64,000 bases of DNA from assembly GCA_024663395.1 (NCBI GenBank), contig JANFAH010000006.1, positions 2,914,001 through 2,978,000 of the forward strand, read 5' to 3'. Each line of letters starts with the position of its first letter. Within the stretch, counting starts at the first letter, position 1. The translations under genes were made by a program, and so were the position numbers. A model generated the notes under the pieces. The model did not search any database, was not told the origin of the DNA, and saw nothing but the letters and a program-made list of their open reading frames with translations. This document shows positions 58,590-64,000 of the stretch, in pieces. This stretch comes from Pisolithus tinctorius (lineage: Eukaryota > Basidiomycota > Agaricomycetes > Boletales > Pisolithaceae).

Positions 58590-60170
58590 GAATATAAGGG
58601 CGAAGATAATACGGAGTGCATCGGCACTGATACGACGGGGCTCGTTCCTCTTATAAGTATGCCCTTACCTGCAATGAGGCACTGCAAATGCCAGGGGTGT
58701 GTACTTTGTGCGCTTAACATAGAGTTCATATGACCCGAATTGGCGAGTACCATATCGTGACTGAGACCTGTACCTGGCTGAAGCGAAGTTCGAGATTTGA
58801 TACTGGGGGGGAGGGAGAGTAACCTCACTACTTATCAATATTGTTCACTGGGCGTGCAGCTTTGTTGGGCTTGTATGTAAATGATTTATGGGGCTCTTCT
58901 TGTTTGTTGTCACCTTTGTACGATGAGCAGCTAGTAAGTACGAACGCTCCTACTTCGCCTTGCAGTACAAGACGACCTTAACAGCACCAGATATCGTACC
59001 GGCACAAGACATCAAATGTGGTGGTGTCGTCCTTGATTACCTCTCTCGATTAGCAGATCTTAGGCTCGCTACCCTGATTGGAAGGACCCCTGGGTAAGTG
59101 TGTGATGTCATTGACATTGCATTTAAACAGTGCAAGGATAACCTACACGATAACATTTTTCTTTTCTTTTCTTTTTTCAGACGACGATCCGGGTAAACCA
59201 GTCTCGTCCCTAGGACAAGGTGTATGAGTATCGCATAGAGCAATGAAGAAAGTCATCTGTGTTGAGCTCGCTTTCGCGACTGGATGAGAATGGTCCACTT
59301 GAATCATACACAACACAAAATCTACATGCACAAAGGCACAGAAGTGGCATCGTGGGTAACGTGACAGTGACTGAATCTGGCCACGCTCGTCTGCATCTCC
59401 TATAGCGGCGGGCAATCTTAAGCAGCGTACTGACCCTAACAGAATGAGGAGGCACGGTGTTCAAGAATGCGGGGCCAAGTTGCTCAGGACGGCCAGAGTG
59501 TACACTTGGATGCACTTACCTTAATACCGTAATAGAAAGGAGGCCCCGCCTGGTATCGTAAGCGTCGGAGGTTCAGCACCGTTCTTCCTGTAAGTGACTC
59601 GAACGTTAGCTGCGTCGGTAACCGCTGGTGGGATAGGGAGCTAGGTTCCATTGATACGCCCATAACAGTCCAGTAATCGTCATGACACAACGGCACGTAC
59701 CAAGGGGGTCCTCATGGCACACTTACATATGTAAGTAGTCGGACATGGCAAAATGAAAATTTCTGCGTGTAGCTCGATATCTCACAAGCTGCCCACAGTC
59801 ACGTCGCATTTGTCGGAGTTCGAACATTCACAAGGCGTGATCGATGCCTCGCTAAGTCGGAGCGTCAAATGAAACACTGCACTCAGCACTGAAACCATGC
59901 ATTGGCCTCCAGTACATATATGCACTGTATATATGTTTGTCCCTGGCCACCATCACGCCAATGGAAATCAATTAAAGTCCGGCAAGCTGTTATGGAAGGC
60001 AAGTGTGCCCTTATCCTGAAACATCCGACTATCATTGGACTTGAAGCATACATATCACGTTTTGCTCTGGCTCGCACCGAGTTGCATTGGTGTCACACTT
60101 TTTGGTAATGTAACCCGTGGTCGTCAACTTCCCGATGAGGGTCACTCTCAACGGCCAGTCGACTCGGACT
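58590..60170. repeat. Array flank repeat U, copy 2
   Basis: Duplicate of 21300-22895, including the words CAATGGAAATCAATTAAAGT and GAGCGTCAAATGAAAC. It contains a TTTTC tract at 59157-59178. The candidate exon that is open in the left copy (about 22290-22150) carries stops here (about 59640-59520). Confidence 0.6.
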
Positions 60171-61060
60171 CAATCTAATTAATACACGACATGTCGATGG
60201 ATATCGGCTCCACCTATTTGGTCAGTCCCATGCGACTCCCCTTCTTCTTCTGTTGCCATCCTTGTGCTTATATATAACTGACCTGCGCCATACATACGTG
60301 TGATTTTTCTTCCTGGTCGTAGTTTTTATGCGATGGTTCGAACGCCCCTGTTTCCCAATATTGATATCATGGCGATGTGAGACACCTACATCGGGTGGTG
60401 TTGTCCTTGCTTACAACCAGCAAACATCCTTTGTGAACCCGATGGATTTTCTAGTGATTAGCCTTACATCTGGATTTTGATCGAGGTGGGATTGTATTTT
60501 GATCAACCGGAACATTATTACATAAGCCACTAGTCATGAGCCGATCCGATCAGGATTTCACAAGTTTTGATGTGCTCGCAGTCAATCGTGGTGGTCACCG
60601 AAGGACTAGGTTCGGTATCGGATTTTCGACGAACTTACGGCCATAGGTTTCCGTTCGCAAAACCTGCACCCACGTCGGAGGAAGCTGGTCTCTTTATCCA
60701 AGCAAGCGTGAACGATTACTGTGACTGCAGTGCCAACTGTAGCCACACACAGATCCAGCTTGAGACGTGAGGCTGATTTATATCCTGACATACTCTTACC
60801 TCATCCGACAAACCTCACGAAGGGTTCAGGAACAGAAGGACATACTCCCTGACAAGTTCTCCAAGACACCCTCGGTACCCCATGTGCGGCATATCCATAT
60901 ATCTGATGATCCGTGCCTGAAGTTCCTCTAGAGCACATCTAAATCTGTGAAACAAATCTATGCGCTATCTCCAAGTAGCGTTGTTTCAGTAGGAGGTATG
61001 AAATTATACCACGTTATACATACTCATACAACTGATGAAGTGCACTCGCGACATGTTAAA
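60171..61060. other. Intergenic, nothing recognised
   Basis: Short frames on both strands. No repeat shared with the array beyond about 60170. No RNA gene seen. Confidence 0.35.
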
Positions 61061-61077
61061 ATAAGTATCAGAAAACG

Positions 61078-61468
61078 AGCCCGTGATCGGATTTGTCATA
61101 CCAAGTGCCTCCACCGAACATGATAGAGTTGCCGTTGCACAAGCTCTTAATTCTCTGCCGGGTGTGCCTAATTCTGTGCTCCCCGAACCTCACTCGCAGA
61201 TATTTGGCGAGGAACCGACGTCTCGTGAGTTCCTGTATGAGTAGCAAAATTTTCAAGGGTCTAAAACCTATAAGCAGCCGTGACCAAGGTCGAATCGGTT
61301 CACGGTACAACATGTCTCCCTTCACTCCCCGCGAGTTCAACACTTCTAAGAACTGCTCCACCTCCTATACCTTCACCGTCACCACCCTCTACCCCTACAT
61401 CATCTCCCTGCTTCCTCAAAGAACATAACTGCTACATATACCTTGACAATGGGCAATTTTATTTCTGA
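61078..61468 (+). other. Possible two-exon gene fragment, unknown
   Basis: A frame beginning near an acceptor-like TATCAG at 61064-61069 reads PVIGFVIPSASTEHDRVAVA and LNSLPGVPNSVLPEPHSQIF, ending EEPTS at a GTGAGT donor-like site (61227). Joining to an acceptor near 61281 continues in a Pro/Ser-rich frame that ends YIYLDNGQFYF then TGA. It looks more like coding sequence than chance, but I know no family, no start was found, and the splice is a guess. Confidence 0.25.
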
Positions 61469-62487
61469 ATTGGGACGGTTGTATTTGAAAATCGGTCTTG
61501 GCACTCGCTAGCCCGAACTTAAGTTGCTGCCTCTTTCCTTAACAACTCCCGCTAACGGCAAGAAGCACTTCGTTGCATTGCACCCGCAGAGGGGATATCA
61601 TGTCCCCAAAGTCAAACGTATGCTTCTCCCTGTATGTAACGTATAATGGATGTGATGGTATGTACTCTTCTGCAATGTACATGAGAATGTCACATCGAAG
61701 CTATGGACGCCATCTGTTTCTTGGTGAGACACCGTCATAGTAAGCTAAAATGACAGGGACACAGTACACGCATGCAATACTCTGCGACCCGCATCTGAAA
61801 ATGTTAAATAACATCCACGGCGATTATCGAGAATTTCGAGCCATCGCTTACTATGAGTCACCACGAGGCGACCCTGACCGGTTCGACTTGGTTTCCTTGA
61901 CGAGTATCGCTGGCCGATCGCCAAAAAAATGTATACATAAGTGCAAGCCTGAAATTCAGGCGAAAAGCTATGTAGTTTGTTGTTGTTCTTCGTTGGTACC
62001 AACATACAGTCTGTCTATGTATTACGTTGTGATTTGCCATCAACATACGGTAGCACGAGGGTTTTTTGGTGCAGACCCAGGGAGGCCTCACATTGTACAC
62101 AAGCTAAGTCGCAGACTCGGTCGCCAAGGAAGGGGGGGGAGGTCACGACTGCATACGCTTTCATCACCCCGATCACTGCCCATACCAAGCGTCGGGTCCG
62201 CCAGTGCCTGGCAGACTGTGCGTTACGAGGTCTTGGTATTTTTTCTTCCTTCTTGTTCAGTCGCCTCCGATTGTGTGGATACGCGTAAGAGCGCTCAAAG
62301 TAGTTGCTCAGATTCCAACCGACAGTATAGGAGCCACCAACTTAAGATCACGGTAAGAAATACTCACCTGATGCTAATATTCTTGTTATTTGCATTCACA
62401 CCTGCCATTACGCTAATGCCTAGTTGTAGCAGCCACCGACATATTATGAGGGCTTGCGAGACACATGGACTAACACCCGAGTGTGCT
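61469..62487. other. Intergenic with one long unsupported frame
   Basis: A 258-codon plus-strand frame (61750-62526) runs through this stretch and into the antisense of the lipase gene. Its amino-acid make-up shows no motif, signal peptide or domain I recognise, so I do not call it. Nothing else was seen. Confidence 0.3.
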
Positions 62488-63920
62488 TTACGCAGCATCC
62501 CACACGGGGTTATACGGACACCCTAGCATAACACCATTATAAGGACCCCAATGGTCTGCTAATGTCGTTTTCAGAACTTGATCATCCGCGCCGACAATAC
62601 ATCGTCCACTAGGGTTGTCGTGTCCTGCGGAGTCCAAGTCATCGTCCTTGAACACCAGATGAGCTTTCGGAAACGTCATACCAGGACAAACAGCCCAATC
62701 ATTATTTCCTTCGATATGTATCTCCCCGCTCGGGTGAGCGTAACCCATTGACATGAAGGGAACAACCGGAACAGGGTCATGCTGGTTGTTAATATGGGTA
62801 AGGCGGGCGTGGGAGTCGATGTAGTTTGCGAATGCGGGGTTCCCCACCTAAAAATCCAGAGTGAGCCGTTTCCGGGCATGTCATGTCTCCAGCGAAGGAT
62901 GGAATGAGGGAGCTTACACGGGGTAGACCATATGTGACAGTTTGAAAAGACGTCCGGTTGGGAAGCCATAATGGGAGGTAAATGGAATCGATCAGTGTGA
63001 TGGCGCCTCCTACAAATAACATATAGCATTGCTGTCTATCCGGAAGGGGAATGGCCTGACTAACCGAGTGAATGCCCGACCATCGTCACTGATGTGCAGC
63101 CATATTCCGACATGGCTCGTGTGACTGCATCGAGTACGTCCTTCGCTGTCCTGTGGAAAGAAGGTGAGGCGGGAGTTCCCCTTGTAACACGTGTGCAGCG
63201 ACACGCACACTGCCTGTTCATTTCTAAATCCACGGTGAACTAGTATATCGTCACCAATACCAGGGAAAAGGCTGTCGTCCAGGGGAACCAAAGAAAATTG
63301 TATATCTGTGATCACCGGGACCCTTCGGCGAAAGGAATGGAGTCAGTTTCCCACTGATTTCCCTACAATTGTTTCAACAAGAATATGTAACCTTAGTTTA
63401 CTTACACGTGCTCTATAACCGAACCCTGATGGGACACGATGACGGTGTCCAATGTGGGATCGTAACCAACGTACCCTGCCATTGAGGTGTAGGGTTGCCT
63501 GTCATCAAAAAAAAAACCCAAGGGCAGAGGAATGGGATGCCTTACAATACTGCACCCCTGCACCATCCCCACCCGATGCGACAGGTTTGAAGTTGGGGTT
63601 AGCGTCACAACTGGCTGTAAGATACAATCGGTCAGATGCAAGACAAATGCGTCAGATCCCCTTGCATAAACTCGCCACTACTGGCTATGCTTTGTACGTT
63701 TTCACGAGAGTGACACACCTCCACAATCCCAGGAAATAATCTTGTCCGGCGCACAATACGCAGCGCTTGTATACCATGTATAAGGAGCGAAAGTATTTAT
63801 TTGTGATGAAGTAAGGACCGTAATGTTCTGCTGATCCACAGGCGTTGGGGTCGGGGTCGGCGCAGCGCAAACCTCGACTAGTCCAAGCATGAGGGCAAGC
63901 CCCGCAACGAGGATCATCAT
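62488..63920 (-). CDS. Secreted class-3 lipase, complete
   Basis: Paralogue of the lipase at 3-1195 with the same exon plan. The start at 63920 gives a signal peptide (MMILVAGLALMLGLVEVCAA) followed by a Thr-Pro stretch. Exons then read SSQINTFAPYTWYTSAAYCA, SCDANPNFKPVASGGDGAGV, GYDPTLDTVIVSHQG, FSLVPLDDSLFPGIGDDILV, a segment ending VTMVGHSLG (nucleophile elbow, junction near 63060), LPNRTSFQTVTYGLPRV, and GNPAFANYIDSHARLTHINN followed by AHPSGEIHIEG. An intron inside the last coding block (about 62634-62687) joins WAVCPG to HDNPSGRCIVG, as in the first gene. It ends LGCPYNPVWDAA. It is expected to be exported and to cleave acylglycerols. No break seen. Confidence 0.9.
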
Positions 63921-64000
63921 CAGAGAATGAGTGAAGACGTTGAAGAGGAAAAGAAAAGAAAAAAATTCATGTTATGGTTTCACGACATACATACTGAAAT
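63921..64000. other. Upstream of the lipase gene
   Basis: AG/A-rich on the plus strand (AGAGGAAAAGAAAAGAAAAAAA), that is a pyrimidine-rich stretch just before the start codon on the coding strand, as is common at fungal promoters. No specific factor site is called. Confidence 0.35.

Noticed and set aside
61750..62526. 258-codon plus-strand frame near the right end
   Set aside because: No recognisable domain, start context or homologue in the window, and its last part is antisense to lipase coding sequence. It could be chance.

Overview
The window is nuclear DNA of a filamentous basidiomycete, most likely an Agaricomycete; the sequence does not let me name the species. The evidence is genes broken by many short (about 40-70 base) GT..AG introns, and protein families typical of that class: secreted class-3 lipases, a GH5 exo-beta-1,3-glucanase, a Sec1/Munc18 protein, fungal AIG1-like GTPase debris, KDZ, pogo and PIF/Harbinger transposases, and a small four-helix membrane protein family.

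Layout. (1) 1-12 kb is normal genic DNA: the 3' part of a secreted lipase (+), a decayed AIG1-like GTPase (-), an intact GH5 glucanase (-), a short GH5 relic (+), several diverged repeat fragments, and an intact SEC1 orthologue (-). (2) 12.2-22.9 kb is a tandem array of an uncharacterised membrane protein family, all on the minus strand: a decayed copy at 12.3 kb and intact-looking copies at 14.5 and 20.4 kb. A complete PIF/Harbinger transposon (16043-19779, both genes open) sits inside it. (3) About 22.9-52.1 kb is an island almost without CpG dinucleotides, made of nested transposon remains: uncharacterised Agaricomycete repeat-family proteins, a satellite, a 1.4 kb foldback Tc1/mariner-like element, a KDZ transposase with its cysteine cluster, a minisatellite and a decayed pogo/Tigger element. 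Two CpG-retaining solo LTRs of one family, each with a perfect 5-base target duplication, interrupt two of the older genes. (4) 52.9-60.2 kb resumes the membrane protein array (two intact-looking copies and one with a deletion) and is a segmental duplicate of 12.9-22.9 kb. (5) 60.2-64 kb is mostly unassigned and ends in a second secreted lipase (-), complete and convergent with the first.

How it fits together. The two array halves were probably one tandem array of about 2.6 kb units that was split by the transposon island. The half lacking Harbinger (55338) preserves the empty site, so the ends of that element are fixed to the base. CpG content gives a relative age order: the old layer (KDZ, pogo, foldback element and satellites) lost CpG, its pogo gene being closed only by TGA stops, while the solo LTRs and the Harbinger element keep CpG and intact structure and so are younger. 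The housekeeping and secretory genes at the edges (lipases, glucanase, Sec1) are not interrupted by these elements.
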